A stretch of 64,000 nt of DNA from NCBI RefSeq assembly GCF_000397065.2, contig NZ_KE007317.1:4969-68968 (forward strand), given 5' to 3'. The notes beneath the pieces are model-generated. The model worked only from the letters and a program-made list of their open reading frames with translations, made no database searches and was not told the origin of the DNA. This document shows positions 35,693 to 45,183 of this stretch, in pieces. The stretch comes from Marinobacter lipolyticus SM19. GTDB lineage: Bacteria > Pseudomonadota > Gammaproteobacteria > Pseudomonadales > Oleiphilaceae. The position numbers and the translations under genes were made by a program. Every line of letters begins with the position of its first letter. Within the stretch, counting starts at the first letter, position 1.

Positions 35693-36055
35693 ATGAAATC
35701 GATCAAGCTGCTTGTAGCTGCACTCGTTGCCCTTATGCCTTCTCTGGCTTTGGCTCAGGATCCCGGTGCTCAGGGCATGGGTGTTATGGGCCAGGTTATC
35801 TTTTTCGCCGGCTTCATCCTGATTTTCTACTTCCTGATCTGGCGTCCGCAGTCCAAGCGTGCGAAAGAGCACAAGAACCTGATGTCCGGTCTGAACAAAG
35901 GTGATGAAGTCGTTACCTCCGGCGGCGTTGCCGGTCGCATCACCAAAGTGACTGACGATTTCATCGTGGTTGAAGTTGCCGATAACGTTGAGATCAAGGT
36001 TCAGAAAGTAGCCGTTGCTGCTGCGCTGCCCAAAGGCACTCTGAAAGATATCTGA
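35693..36055 (+). CDS. yajC: Preprotein translocase subunit YajC
   Basis: 120-residue small inner-membrane protein of the SecDF-YajC complex. One membrane helix (about 30-50; QVIFFAGFILIFYFLIWRPQSKRAKEH) is followed by a cytoplasmic domain with GDEVVTSGGVAGRITKV. A hydrophobic N-terminal segment ending LALA may be a second helix or signal. In operon with secD, 19 bases before it. Confidence 0.93.
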   Translation: MKSIKLLVAALVALMPSLALAQDPGAQGMGVMGQVIFFAGFILIFYFLIWRPQSKRAKEHKNLMSGLNKGDEVVTSGGVAGRITKVTDDFIVVEVADNVEIKVQKVAVAAALPKGTLKDI

Positions 36056-36074
36056 GCTGGCTAATAGGAACCCC

Positions 36075-37946
36075 ATGCTGAACAAGTACCCGCTCTGGAA
36101 AAACCTGATTATCCTGATTGCCCTGGTGATCGGGTTTGTCTATGCATTACCCAACCTGTTTCCTGACGATCACGCCGTACAGATTACCGGTGCAAGAAGC
36201 AGTACCGAGATAAATGAAAGGGTCCTCAATCGCGCCGTTGAGGTCCTCCAGTCTGAAGGGATTGAGATCAAAGGCAGTAGTCTGAGGGATCGTAACGGGT
36301 TGATCCGGGTACTGAATGGCGAGGATCAGCTTAAGGCACGCCCGATTGTGCAGAATGCCCTGGGCAGGGACTACCTCGTAGCCCTGAACATGGCGCCGTC
36401 CACGCCGGATTGGCTGCGTAGTCTTGGGGCGGGTCCGATGAAGCTGGGCCTGGATCTTCGCGGTGGCGTGCACTTCCTGCTGGAAGTGGATATGGAAACC
36501 GCCGTTGAGCAGCGTCTTGAGGCCTTGTCCGGGCAGATCAAGCGGGAGCTTCGGGACGAGCGGATTCGATACCGGGGTGGTGATCTGGAAGGTCGGGAAA
36601 TCATCCTGAGCTTCCGTGATGAAGGCGCGCGCAGCGAAGCCTTTGCCCTGGTCCGCGATCAGTACAACCAGTTCCTGCTGGATGAGCAGACCGATGGTGA
36701 AGAATTCAAGCTGGTTCTGTCCCTGTCCGAACAGGAAGTGAAGTCCATTCAGGACTACGCCCTGGAGCAGAACCTGACCACGATCCGGAACCGTGTAAAC
36801 GAACTGGGTGTGGCAGAGCCGTTGGTCCAACGCCAGGGTTCCGATCGCATCATCGTCGAACTGCCGGGCGTACAGGATACCGCCCAGGCGAAACGTGTCC
36901 TGGGGGCGACAGCCAACCTGGAGTTCCGTCTGGAGGCAAGGCAGGATGCGCCGGCTGCCGAAACCGAAGTCTTCCCGTTTCGTGATCAGCCACAACGTAC
37001 TGCCCGTCTTGAACGGGAAATCATCGTAACGGGTAATAATGTATCCAATGCCCAGCAGGCATTCGATGAAAATGGCCAGCCGCAGGTTAACATCACCATG
37101 GATTCGGTGGGTGGGGACCTGATGAACCGGGCGACGCGTAATGCGATCAAGCGTCGGATGGCGGTCCTGTTTATTGAGTACCGTACCGAGACCGAGGAAA
37201 AAGTGGTCGATGGTAAGGTTCAGACGGTAGAGAACCGGGTGGTCGAGAAGGGTATTATCAGTCTCGCAACCATTCAGTCCGCTCTTGGAAGCAGCTTCCG
37301 CATCACCGGTCTGGATTCCATTCCTGAGGCATCGGAACTTGCCCTGTTGCTGCGCGCAGGCTCTCTGGCCGCGCCGATGTATTTCGTACAGGAACGGACT
37401 ATTGGTCCCAGCCTTGGTCAGAAGAACATCGATGCCGGCATGATGTCCGTTGCCCTGGGTTTTGCGCTGGTATTGATCTACATGGCGTTCTACTACCGGG
37501 GCTTTGGCCTGATTGCCAACGTTGCTCTCACGCTTAACCTGATGATGTTGGTCGCCTGCATGTCGATCCTGTCCGCGACGCTGACATTGCCGGGTATCGC
37601 CGGTATTGTCCTGACGGTCGGTATGGCGGTAGACGCCAACGTACTGATCTTTGAGCGTATCAGGGAAGAGCTGAAAGCCGGGGTGCCTCCGCAGTCAGCG
37701 ATTAACGCCGGTTATTCCAGGGCCTTCGTGTCCATTGTTGATGCCAACATCACGACGTTGTTGGTGGCGGTCATCCTGTTTGCCATGGGCTCTGGCCCGG
37801 TGAAAGGCTTCGCCGTCACGCTGTCTCTGGGTATTCTCACGTCGATGTTCTCGGGACTGATGGTCAGCCGCAGCATCGTGAATTTCGTTTACGGTGGTCG
37901 CAAGATTCAGAAGTTGTCGATCGGGGGGAAGCTGGCTAATGTCTGA
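36075..37946 (+). CDS. secD: Protein translocase subunit SecD
   Basis: 623 residues. One N-terminal membrane helix, a large periplasmic domain with LGLDLRGGVHFLLEVD near 120, and five C-terminal helices with the conserved AGMMSVALGFALVLIYM and TVGMAVDANVLIFERIREEL (near 520-540). The aspartate of GMAVDANV is used in proton-driven pulling of exported proteins. The last 8 bases overlap secF. Confidence 0.96.
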   Translation: MLNKYPLWKNLIILIALVIGFVYALPNLFPDDHAVQITGARSSTEINERVLNRAVEVLQSEGIEIKGSSLRDRNGLIRVLNGEDQLKARPIVQNALGRDYLVALNMAPSTPDWLRSLGAGPMKLGLDLRGGVHFLLEVDMETAVEQRLEALSGQIKRELRDERIRYRGGDLEGREIILSFRDEGARSEAFALVRDQYNQFLLDEQTDGEEFKLVLSLSEQEVKSIQDYALEQNLTTIRNRVNELGVAEPLVQRQGSDRIIVELPGVQDTAQAKRVLGATANLEFRLEARQDAPAAETEVFPFRDQPQRTARLEREIIVTGNNVSNAQQAFDENGQPQVNITMDSVGGDLMNRATRNAIKRRMAVLFIEYRTETEEKVVDGKVQTVENRVVEKGIISLATIQSALGSSFRITGLDSIPEASELALLLRAGSLAAPMYFVQERTIGPSLGQKNIDAGMMSVALGFALVLIYMAFYYRGFGLIANVALTLNLMMLVACMSILSATLTLPGIAGIVLTVGMAVDANVLIFERIREELKAGVPPQSAINAGYSRAFVSIVDANITTLLVAVILFAMGSGPVKGFAVTLSLGILTSMFSGLMVSRSIVNFVYGGRKIQKLSIGGKLANV

Positions 37947-38892
37947 TACGCGGAAACAGCCAATTGATTTCATGGGCGTGCGGAAGATTGCTTCCGTCGT
38001 CTCCATTGCACTGATTGTTGTCTCCATTGCCCTTCTGGCCACCCGTGGACTTAACCTGGGCATGGACTTTACCGGCGGTACGTCGGTTGAGCTGGAGTAC
38101 CAGGAAGCCCCGGTGCTGGATGATATCCGCAATCAGCTGACGGATGCCGGCTACAGTAATTTCGTGGTGCAGAACTTCGGTGCCGACACCACGGTACTGA
38201 TCCGGATGCGCGAATCCGGAAACGACAAGCTTGGCCGGGAAGTGGTAGGCGCGTTGACCAGTGGTGGCGCTGAGCTCGAGCTTGTGAGTTCGGAGTTCGT
38301 TGGCTCGCAGGTCGGTGAGGAACTGAGAGAAGACAGTGGCCTGGGACTGCTGCTGGCACTGGCTGTGGTGTTGATCTATGTTGGCATGCGCTTCCAGTTC
38401 AAGTTCGGGATTGCCTCCGTGCTACCCCTGGCTCACGATGTGATTATCGTGCTGGGTGTGTTTGCGCTGTTCCAGTGGACGTTCGACCTGTCGGTGCTGG
38501 CAGCCTTGCTGGCGGTGATTGGTTACTCCCTGAACGATACCATCGTGGTGGCAGACCGAATTCGGGAAAACTTCCGAAAGATGAGGGAGGGGGATTCCTG
38601 GCACATCATTAACGAATCCATCCATCAGACCATCAGCCGTACCATCAATACCTCCGGTACCACGTTGGTTGTGTTGTTGGCGCTGTACTTCTTTGGTGGC
38701 GAAGCCATCAACAACTTTTCCCTCGCATTGATGATTGGTGTGGTTGTCGGTACTTATTCGTCGATTTATGTATCCGCCAATATGTTGATGGTTCTGAACA
38801 TTTCTCGTGAAGACCTGATGGTTCCCGCGAAGGAAGGTGTTGCAGGCGAGGAAGAGGAAGAGCAGCCACCGGAGTGGCTCAACCGGATGTAA
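37939..38892 (+). CDS. secF: Protein translocase subunit SecF
   Basis: 317 residues. LGMDFTGGTSVELEY follows the first helix, and the C-terminal helices contain ALLAVIGYSLNDTIVVADRIREN, the SecF hallmark. The start at 37939 overlaps the secD stop codon by 8 bases; the frame extends further upstream but only inside secD. The gene is followed by a REP-like pair and a terminator. Confidence 0.95.
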   Translation: MSDTRKQPIDFMGVRKIASVVSIALIVVSIALLATRGLNLGMDFTGGTSVELEYQEAPVLDDIRNQLTDAGYSNFVVQNFGADTTVLIRMRESGNDKLGREVVGALTSGGAELELVSSEFVGSQVGEELREDSGLGLLLALAVVLIYVGMRFQFKFGIASVLPLAHDVIIVLGVFALFQWTFDLSVLAALLAVIGYSLNDTIVVADRIRENFRKMREGDSWHIINESIHQTISRTINTSGTTLVVLLALYFFGGEAINNFSLALMIGVVVGTYSSIYVSANMLMVLNISREDLMVPAKEGVAGEEEEEQPPEWLNRM

Positions 38893-38909
38893 TTGCTGGT
38901 CAGTCTGTC

Positions 38910-38997
38910 GTCGGATTACGGCTTCGCCTAATCCGACCTACGTTAGGGGTGCCAGTATCCAGTAGGTTGGATTGGGCCCGAAGGGCCGTAATCCAAC
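38910..38997. repeat. REP-like inverted pair (BIME-like)
   Basis: Two imperfect palindromes point towards each other. 38941-38910 (minus strand) starts GTAGGTCGGATTAGGCG and 38962-38997 (plus strand) starts GTAGGTTGGATTGGGCCC; both end in CGTAATCC-AAC/GAC. A GTAG head before a stem is the hallmark of REP elements mobilised by RAYT (Y1 tyrosine) transposases. No transposase gene is in the window. Two copies in inverted order form a BIME-like unit after secF. Confidence 0.7.
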
Positions 38998-39034
38998 AAG
39001 AGGCGGGCACACAGCCCAAAGCGTACTTTCTAAC

Positions 39035-39070
39035 AAAAAAGCCGCAGCCCCTTAGGGTTGCGGCTTTTTT
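39035..39070. terminator. Bidirectional terminator secF / suhB-like gene
   Basis: AAAAAAGCCGCA and TGCGGCTTTTTT form a 12-bp stem with further CCC/GGG pairing inside, with T runs in both directions between convergent genes. Confidence 0.88.
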
Positions 39071-39092
39071 CGTTACGCTTGAACGTCATAGC

Positions 39093-39905
39093 TTAGCGGG
39101 GCAGGCGCCCGCGAAATGGGTGGAGCACTTTCAGTACTTCTCGGAACAACTTGGGATTGGCTACGACCAGTTGGCGAGCCTTTTCAGTGGACGGGTTGCC
39201 GGAAAAGTCACCGGTCAAAGCGCCGGACTCCATGGCCAGCATCACGCCGATGTCCAGATCCGCTGCTTCCGGTTTGAAAACAATGGCGGCATCCAGGTGG
39301 CCTGCGGATACGCGTGCAATGTCCAGGGCTACACATCCCGATGTGCGGAACATGCCTGACTCCCTGGCAATCACGGAGGCCATTTCACCCCACAGCAGGG
39401 GATCATCGCCAGTGCGCGCCTGGTCCAGCAGATTGCTGCAAACAGCAGCTTGCTGGGTGTGCTTGATTTCGCTGGTGCGTACCCGGCGGCTGTTCAGTGC
39501 TGCACCGTGGCCACGGCTGGCGGAGTACTCTTCGCCGGTAATCGGGTTGACCAGCAACAGGTTTTCCGCCCGGTTGTTCTTTTTCTGGACCAGTGCCAGG
39601 GCAAAGTCCGGAATGCCGCGCAGGAAATTGTCACGCCCCAGGAGCGGGAAAATATGCCAGCTCTTCTCGCTGCCGTTGGCGTCTGATTCGCCCATGGGTG
39701 CGATGGTGTGGTCTTTGTAGGCTTTCTCGAGCTGTTCCGTGAAGTTGTCGTAAATAGACGTTTCAACACGTTCCAGTTGGCCGCGGCGGTCGGACGTGTC
39801 CTTGCCGCTGGGTTCCTGGCGCTCGAAATGTGCTTTCAGATAGTCAGACCCCTGACGCGCTACGCGCAGAGCCATTTTAATTGCTGGTTGCATCTGAGTG
39901 ATCAT
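39093..39905 (-). CDS. suhB: SuhB-like inositol monophosphatase family protein, active site lost
   Basis: 270 residues collinear with SuhB: MQPAIKMALRVARQGSDYL at the start, GAALNSRRVRTS in the middle, SGCVALDIARVSAGHLDAA and ESGALTGDFSGNP later. The catalytic motif DPLDGT of SuhB reads FPLLGR (Phe86, Leu89, Arg91 replace Asp, Asp, Thr), and the WD of the second metal site is also absent. Phosphatase activity is therefore unlikely. In E. coli SuhB also works with Nus factors in ribosomal RNA antitermination, which needs no catalysis; the gene may be kept for that. An internal ATG at 39893 matches the usual SuhB start. It is divergent from trmJ, as in other gammaproteobacteria. Name by homology and synteny. 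Confidence 0.82.
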   Translation of the reverse strand: MITQMQPAIKMALRVARQGSDYLKAHFERQEPSGKDTSDRRGQLERVETSIYDNFTEQLEKAYKDHTIAPMGESDANGSEKSWHIFPLLGRDNFLRGIPDFALALVQKKNNRAENLLLVNPITGEEYSASRGHGAALNSRRVRTSEIKHTQQAAVCSNLLDQARTGDDPLLWGEMASVIARESGMFRTSGCVALDIARVSAGHLDAAIVFKPEAADLDIGVMLAMESGALTGDFSGNPSTEKARQLVVANPKLFREVLKVLHPFRGRLPR

Positions 39906-39929
39906 TATCCGGGTGTGTGAAGGTCGCGT

Positions 39930-39935
39930 ATGATA
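39930..39935 (-). promoter_or_regulatory. suhB promoter, extended -10
   Basis: TGCTATCAT on the minus strand is an extended -10, 25 bases before the ATG. No good -35 is seen. Confidence 0.5.
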
Positions 39936-40035
39936 GCAAAATATAGCCCCGCTTGTATGTTTTTTGCCTTAGCAATGTCACGGATAGCGCACGGTTTCGG
40001 GATGTCCGGAGAGGCAAGGCCGAAGGAAAATCTGC

Positions 40036-40041
40036 TATCAT
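40036..40041 (+). promoter_or_regulatory. trmJ promoter, extended -10
   Basis: TGCTATCAT on the plus strand, about 36 bases before trmJ, is the same extended -10 as found for the divergent gene. Confidence 0.5.
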
Positions 40042-40076
40042 TGCCAACCCAAAATCATAGATAGAGACCATGCCCC

Positions 40077-40931
40077 ATGCATAAGCCTGCACTTCCCCAG
40101 GAAGGCAACGACACGTTTCAGGATCAGATTCGGATAGTTCTGGTGGAGACCTCCCACTCAGGGAATATTGGGGCAGTGGCACGTGCCATGAAGAATATGG
40201 GGTTGGGCAACCTCTGGCTGGTCAATCCGACGTCGTTTCCCGACGAGACATCCTACGCGCGATCGTCCGGGGCGTCCGATGTTCTGGATAATGCACAGGT
40301 GGTGTCCTCGCTGGATGAGGCCATTACCGATTGCGTGCTGGTGATGGGTACCAGCGCCAGGGGTCGTAAGGTGCCCTGGCCGGTTATTGCGCCACCGGAT
40401 GCGGCCAGAAAGGCATCAGAGCATGCACCGGCTGGCCCGGTTGCGCTGGTGTTTGGTCGGGAGAATCATGGGCTCAGCAACGAAGAGTTGCAGCGATGTC
40501 ACTTCCATATCCATATTCCGTCCAATCCGGATTACAGTTCCCTGAATCTGGCGATGGCCGTTCAGGTTGTCTGTTACGAATTGCGCATGAATTACCTGCG
40601 CGGCCTTGAAGGAGGCGAGGGCAGCCCCTATCTAAAAGCCATGACTGCGCCGGGGGATGCCGGCTGGGATGTGCCTCCCGCACCGGTGAATGATGTGGAA
40701 GGGTTCTTCAGTCACCTTGAACAGGTACTTGTGGATATTGACTTTCATCGCCGGGAAAATCCGCGACAGCTGATGACCCGTTTGCGCCGTTTGTTTCAGA
40801 GGGCCAGACTGGATCAGATGGAAATCAATATTCTCAGGGGGATTCTGACGGCGGTGCAGAAGTCGTCAACAGGTAAAGCGCCCACTGGGAATGCATCGGA
40901 GGCCGATGAAGCCGCCACTGGCCAGGAATAA
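40077..40931 (+). CDS. trmJ: tRNA (cytidine/uridine-32-2'-O)-methyltransferase TrmJ
   Basis: 284-residue SPOUT-fold methyltransferase. The N-terminal [21 protein letters not shown], the region [15 protein letters not shown] (knot) and [24 protein letters not shown] are the three TrmJ motifs. The C-terminal extension (200-284) is typical. It methylates ribose 32 of several tRNAs using S-adenosylmethionine. cysE follows after 5 bases. The order suhB, trmJ, (cysE), iscR, iscS is conserved in gammaproteobacteria. Confidence 0.94.
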   Translation: MHKPALPQEGNDTFQDQIRIVLVETSHSGNIGAVARAMKNMGLGNLWLVNPTSFPDETSYARSSGASDVLDNAQVVSSLDEAITDCVLVMGTSARGRKVPWPVIAPPDAARKASEHAPAGPVALVFGRENHGLSNEELQRCHFHIHIPSNPDYSSLNLAMAVQVVCYELRMNYLRGLEGGEGSPYLKAMTAPGDAGWDVPPAPVNDVEGFFSHLEQVLVDIDFHRRENPRQLMTRLRRLFQRARLDQMEINILRGILTAVQKSSTGKAPTGNASEADEAATGQE

Positions 40932-40936
40932 AGATC

Positions 40937-41719
40937 ATGTTTGAGCGATTAAGGGAAGATATTGGCAGCGTGTTCCATCGGGATCCTGCCGCCAGAAATA
41001 CGTTTGAAGTGTTGACCAATTATCCGGGGCTGCATGCGCTGCTTTTTCACCGGTTTTCCCACTGGTTGTGGAACCTGGGGCTGAAATGGCTGGCGCGCAC
41101 CATCTCGACCATTGCCCGTTGGCTCACCGGTGTTGAAATACACCCGGGGGCAACCATTGGTCGCCGATTCTTTATTGACCACGGAATGGGTGTGGTGATC
41201 GGCGAAACAGCGGTGATTGGTGATGACGTTACCCTGTATCAGGGCGTGACTCTGGGCGGAACCAGCTGGAACAAGGGTAAGCGCCACCCCACTATCGGTA
41301 ACGGCGTTGTCGTGGGTGCCGGGGCAAAAATTCTCGGTCCCTTTGAGGTTGGGGAAGGGGCGAAAGTAGGCTCCAACTCTGTAGTCACCAAGGCTGTGCC
41401 CGCAGGTGCTACCGTTGTCGGGATACCGGGCCGGGTGATCGTGAAGCGTAAGCCTGCTGACGAGGGTGACGACGTACGCCGCAAGGAAATGGAAGAGCGT
41501 ATGGGCTTCGACGCCTATGGCGTGACCGAGGAGATGCCGGATCCTGTCGCCCGGGCCATGCGCAGTTTGCTGGACCATATGCACGCTGTGGATGACCGCA
41601 TCGAGAACATGTGTAAAGCGCTGCGTAAGGTCAACAGTGAGTACCAGAATGGTGAGTTGCCTCCGTTGCATGAAGAGGATTTTGACTGTGTCCGGGACGA
41701 TCAGCCCGAGGATAAGTGA
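40937..41719 (+). CDS. cysE: Serine O-acetyltransferase CysE
   Basis: 260-residue enzyme making O-acetylserine for cysteine synthesis. The hexapeptide-repeat helix includes [41 protein letters not shown] with the active-site His and Asp (HG, DH), followed by [21 protein letters not shown]. It lacks the long N-terminal domain of the E. coli enzyme and has a C-terminal extension, as in the Azotobacter/Pseudomonas type linked to isc genes. It lies between trmJ and iscR, supplying cysteine for the adjacent desulfurase. Confidence 0.95.
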   Translation: MFERLREDIGSVFHRDPAARNTFEVLTNYPGLHALLFHRFSHWLWNLGLKWLARTISTIARWLTGVEIHPGATIGRRFFIDHGMGVVIGETAVIGDDVTLYQGVTLGGTSWNKGKRHPTIGNGVVVGAGAKILGPFEVGEGAKVGSNSVVTKAVPAGATVVGIPGRVIVKRKPADEGDDVRRKEMEERMGFDAYGVTEEMPDPVARAMRSLLDHMHAVDDRIENMCKALRKVNSEYQNGELPPLHEEDFDCVRDDQPEDK

Positions 41720-41752
41720 ATACTTGACTGTTTTGGTGGGTCAATTCATACT
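41720..41752 (+). promoter_or_regulatory. iscR promoter with IscR type 1-like site
   Basis: TTGACT (41724-41729) and CATACT (41747-41752) are 17 bases apart. The stretch ATACTTGACTGTTTT (41720-41734) matches the left half of the IscR type 1 site perfectly; the right half is degenerate. This suggests autoregulation of iscR by cluster-loaded IscR. Confidence 0.55.
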
Positions 41753-41796
41753 CGGCGCTGTGAATTCTGATTCATTCCCTTGTCGGGGCTGAGACT

Positions 41797-42297
41797 ATGA
41801 AACTGACCACCAAAGGCCGCTATGCCGTTACGGCGATGCTGGATCTGGCCCTTCACGGGGATCAGGGGCCGGTCAGTCTTGCGGACATATCAGCCCGGCA
41901 GGAAATCTCCCTCTCGTATCTTGAGCAACTGTTTTCCCGTCTGCGCAGGCACAAACTGGTCGTTAGTATCCGGGGGCCGGGCGGTGGTTATCGCCTGAGT
42001 CGTGATGCTGGGTCCGTGTTCATTGCCGAGGTGGTTGATGCGGTCAGCGAGTCTCTCGACACAACGCGGTGTGGGAATAAGGGCGATTGCCAGAATGGCG
42101 AGAAATGCCTGACTCACCACCTTTGGTCGGACCTGAGCGATCAGATCCACCAGTTTCTCAGTGAGATCAGTCTTGCTGACCTGATGAAAAAACGGGAAAT
42201 CCAGATGGTGGCGGATCGACAGGATCGCCGCCAGTCCGATTCTGATGACTCCCAGACGATCAACACCGAGCGCCTGACAGAGCAGACGCCGGCCTGA
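41797..42297 (+). CDS. iscR: Iron-sulfur cluster regulator IscR
   Basis: 166-residue Rrf2-family regulator with an N-terminal winged helix ([21 protein letters not shown], then [35 protein letters not shown]). The three cluster cysteines are in [20 protein letters not shown] (residues about 92-104), the IscR spacing. Loaded with [2Fe-2S] it represses isc genes. It is followed by iscS only; iscU, iscA, hscB, hscA and fdx are not in the window. Confidence 0.94.
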   Translation: MKLTTKGRYAVTAMLDLALHGDQGPVSLADISARQEISLSYLEQLFSRLRRHKLVVSIRGPGGGYRLSRDAGSVFIAEVVDAVSESLDTTRCGNKGDCQNGEKCLTHHLWSDLSDQIHQFLSEISLADLMKKREIQMVADRQDRRQSDSDDSQTINTERLTEQTPA

Positions 42298-42319
42298 ACC
42301 CAATTAATCTGATACCACT

Positions 42320-43468
42320 ATGAAGAAGCCCGTCTATCTGGATTACGCGGCGACGACGCCCGTTGATCCTGCTGTTGCTGAAGAGATGGTCAAGTACCTG
42401 ACTCTTGATGGAGTATTCGGAAATCCCGCCTCCCGCTCCCACGCCTATGGCTGGCAAGCCGAAGCCGCAGTTGAGAATGCCCGCAAGCAGGTGGCCGGGC
42501 TGATTCATGCCGACCCCCGGGAAATCGTCTGGACTTCCGGCGCGACGGAGTCTGACAACCTGGCCATCAAAGGTGCCGTGTCCGGAAAGCATGGAGCCCA
42601 TGTCATCACGTCTACGATTGAGCATAAAGCGGTGCTGGATGCCTGCAAGTGGCTCGAGGGGCAGGGCGTTGAAGTGACCTGGCTGAATCCTCAACTGGAT
42701 GGCCGCATTGATCCGGCGCAGGTCGAGGAGGCCATTCGGCCGGAAACCGTGCTCGTCAGCCTTATGATGGTGAACAACGAGCTTGGTTGTGTAACCGACA
42801 TCGCCGCCATCGGTGACCGACTGCGACAGCGCGGAATATTGTTTCATGTTGATGCGGCCCAGGCGGCCGGCAAGATGCCCGTGAATGTGGCAGCAATGCC
42901 GGTTGATCTGTTGTCGCTGTCTGGCCACAAAGTTTATGGCCCCAAAGGCGTTGGGGCTTTGTATGTCCGCCGTTCTCCGGACGTAAAAATTGATGCCCAG
43001 ATTCACGGTGGTGGGCACGAGCGTGGCATGCGCTCCGGCACCTTGCCGACTCACCAGATTGTCGGCATGGGTGCTGCGTTTGCCCGGGCCGCGGATCTGC
43101 TGGATGAGGATATGGCAACGCTGGAGGCCCTGAGGTCCCGTTTCCTGGATGGTCTTTCCTCGCTGGAAGGCGTGTCTTTCAATGGCAGCACCGATGCGCG
43201 GGTGCCGGGAATCATGAATCTGTCGTTTGCCGGTGTTGACGCGGAATCCCTGATGCTTGGCTTGCGGGAGCTGGCTGTGTCTTCGGGATCGGCCTGTGCA
43301 TCGGCGACCATCGAGCCCTCGTTTGTACTTCGTGGAATCGGGCTCGATGACGAACAGGCCCACCGCGCCCTGCGATTCTCGCTTGGGCGGTTCACCACGG
43401 AAGAAGAAGTTGACTTTGCGACGTCACAAATCATTGAAGTTGTTGGGCGTCTCCGTTCCGTGCGGTAG
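42320..43468 (+). CDS. iscS: Cysteine desulfurase IscS-like, short C terminus
   Basis: 382-residue PLP enzyme of the IscS/NifS class. It supplies sulfur from cysteine for iron-sulfur clusters and tRNA thiolation. It carries [14 protein letters not shown] at the start, TSGATESDN, the PLP lysine in [12 protein letters not shown], and the catalytic cysteine loop SSGSACASA near 325. It ends at GRLRSVR, whereas IscS continues for about 20 residues that dock IscU; that tail is missing here. iscU and the later isc genes are also absent next door. It is 22 bases after iscR. The partner scaffold must be SufU/SufBCD or another protein. The match to IscS rather than a NifS relative rests on iscR linkage. 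Confidence 0.88.
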   Translation: MKKPVYLDYAATTPVDPAVAEEMVKYLTLDGVFGNPASRSHAYGWQAEAAVENARKQVAGLIHADPREIVWTSGATESDNLAIKGAVSGKHGAHVITSTIEHKAVLDACKWLEGQGVEVTWLNPQLDGRIDPAQVEEAIRPETVLVSLMMVNNELGCVTDIAAIGDRLRQRGILFHVDAAQAAGKMPVNVAAMPVDLLSLSGHKVYGPKGVGALYVRRSPDVKIDAQIHGGGHERGMRSGTLPTHQIVGMGAAFARAADLLDEDMATLEALRSRFLDGLSSLEGVSFNGSTDARVPGIMNLSFAGVDAESLMLGLRELAVSSGSACASATIEPSFVLRGIGLDDEQAHRALRFSLGRFTTEEEVDFATSQIIEVVGRLRSVR

Positions 43469-43538
43469 GCAGTAGCCTCCGGACTGCGTATAATCCCAAC
43501 CCTGAATTTTTAACCTGAACCCATACTGGAGAAATGAC

Positions 43539-43967
43539 ATGGCAAACGAGCGCACGCTCTCGATTATCAAGCCCGACGCAGTAGCAAAGAATGTGATCGG
43601 TGAAATTTATACCCGTTTTGAGAAAGCCGGTCTTAACATCGTTGCTGCCAAGATGATGCACCTGACTCAGGAGCAGGCTGAAGGCTTCTACGCTGAGCAC
43701 AAAGAGCGTCCTTTCTTCAACGACCTGGTTGCTTTCATGACCTCCGGCCCCGCCGTGGTTCAGGTTCTGGAAGGCGAAGGCGCCATCCTGAAGAACCGTG
43801 ACCTGATGGGCGCGACCAACCCGAAAGAAGCCGAAGCCGGCACCATCCGTGCTGACTTCGCGGCGTCTATTGACGCTAATGCCGTACACGGTTCCGACTC
43901 TGCCGCTTCCGCAGAGCGTGAAATCGCGTACTTTTTCAATGACAGCGAAATCTGCCCGCGCGGTTGA
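43539..43967 (+). CDS. ndk: Nucleoside diphosphate kinase Ndk
   Basis: 142-residue enzyme transferring gamma-phosphate among nucleotides. [20 protein letters not shown] at the start and the active histidine in NAVHGSDS near 117 are diagnostic. GGAGAA precedes the ATG, with a TATAAT-like -10 at 43490-43495. In this order ndk normally follows the isc genes; here it follows iscS directly. Confidence 0.96.
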   Translation: MANERTLSIIKPDAVAKNVIGEIYTRFEKAGLNIVAAKMMHLTQEQAEGFYAEHKERPFFNDLVAFMTSGPAVVQVLEGEGAILKNRDLMGATNPKEAEAGTIRADFAASIDANAVHGSDSAASAEREIAYFFNDSEICPRG

Positions 43968-43975
43968 TTTGGCTG

Positions 43976-44004
43976 CCGAAGCGGGGGATGTTCTCCCGCT
44001 TCGG
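43976..44004 (+). terminator. Hairpin between ndk and rlmN
   Basis: CCGAAGCGGG and CCCGCTTCGG form a 10-bp perfect stem. The following sequence is only weakly T-rich, so it may be an attenuator or mRNA-stabilising hairpin. Confidence 0.5.
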
Positions 44005-44030
44005 ATTGGTTATCTGATCGAGGTTATGAA

Positions 44031-45143
44031 ATGACAGCGGCCGCTGAAAAAACCAACCTGCTGGGGATGCCGAAAGCCAAGATGGAGGCTTTCTTTGAAA
44101 CCCTGGGGGAAAAGCGTTTCCGTGCCACCCAGGTGCTGCAGTGGATTCACCAGCGGGGTGCTGATGACTTCGATCAAATGACCAATATGAGCAAGGTCCT
44201 GCGGGAAAAGCTCAAGGAAGTTGCCGAAATTCGCGGGCCGGAAGTCGTCTACGATGAGACCTCCAAAGACGGTACCCGCAAGTGGGTGATGCGCATGGAC
44301 AACGGCAACAGCGTTGAAACCGTGCTGATTCCCGACGGCGAGCGTGGCACCCTGTGTGTTTCCTCCCAGATTGGTTGCAGCCTTGACTGTACCTTTTGTT
44401 CGACCGGCAAACGTGGCTTCAACCGCAACCTGACCGCCGCCGAGATCATCGGCCAGGTCTGGGTAGCCCGGAAAGCATTCATGCCGTTCGAGCCTGGTCC
44501 GGATCGCCCCATCACCAACGTGGTGATGATGGGGATGGGGGAGCCCCTGCTGAACTTCGAGAACGTTGTCGATGCCATGAACCTGATGATGGAGGATCTG
44601 GCTTATGGGATCTCCAAGCGTCGCGTGACCGTCAGCACCTCCGGTGTGGTGCCTGCCCTTGATCGTCTGGGCGAAGTTACAGATGTTTCACTGGCCATTT
44701 CGCTTCATGCCCCTAATGATGAACTGCGTAACCAATTGGTGCCATTAAATAAAAAGTACCCGATCGCGGAGTTGCTGGCAGCGACGCAGCGGTACCTGGC
44801 CCGGTTACCGGACAAGCGTAAAGCTACTATCGAGTACACGGTGATCGAAGGAATGAATGATCAGCCTGAGCACGCCCGTGAACTTGCGAAGATTCTTCGC
44901 GGACTGCCCTGCAAGATTAACCTCATTCCTTTTAATCCGTTCCCGGAGAGTGACTTCCGTCGCCCTAAAATGTCGGCGACGCGGCGGTTTCAGAACATTC
45001 TGAATGAAGCCGGTTATATCGCGACCGTGCGCACCACACGGGGAGATGATATCGACGCCGCGTGTGGACAGCTGGTGGGGCGGGTCGAGGATCGAACCAA
45101 GCGTAGCCAGCGTTACATAGCCGTTCAGCAGGTTAACCCCTGA
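44031..45143 (+). CDS. rlmN: 23S rRNA / tRNA adenine-2 methyltransferase RlmN
   Basis: 370-residue radical SAM methyltransferase acting on adenine 2503 of 23S rRNA and adenine 37 of several tRNAs. The cluster motif CxxxCxxC is in [14 protein letters not shown] (near 110-120). It also has [17 protein letters not shown] and the essential C-terminal cysteine in [11 protein letters not shown] (near 350). GTTATGAAATG is at the start. It is in a conserved run with pilW and rodZ. Confidence 0.95.
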   Translation: MTAAAEKTNLLGMPKAKMEAFFETLGEKRFRATQVLQWIHQRGADDFDQMTNMSKVLREKLKEVAEIRGPEVVYDETSKDGTRKWVMRMDNGNSVETVLIPDGERGTLCVSSQIGCSLDCTFCSTGKRGFNRNLTAAEIIGQVWVARKAFMPFEPGPDRPITNVVMMGMGEPLLNFENVVDAMNLMMEDLAYGISKRRVTVSTSGVVPALDRLGEVTDVSLAISLHAPNDELRNQLVPLNKKYPIAELLAATQRYLARLPDKRKATIEYTVIEGMNDQPEHARELAKILRGLPCKINLIPFNPFPESDFRRPKMSATRRFQNILNEAGYIATVRTTRGDDIDAACGQLVGRVEDRTKRSQRYIAVQQVNP

Positions 45144-45183
45144 CTGCATTGATACGAACAGACAACGTAAGGAATAGAGCACC

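Noticed and set aside
38910..38997. Terminator of secF
   Set aside because: The structures lack T runs and carry GTAG heads, so a REP-like element fits better; the real terminator is at 39035-39070.
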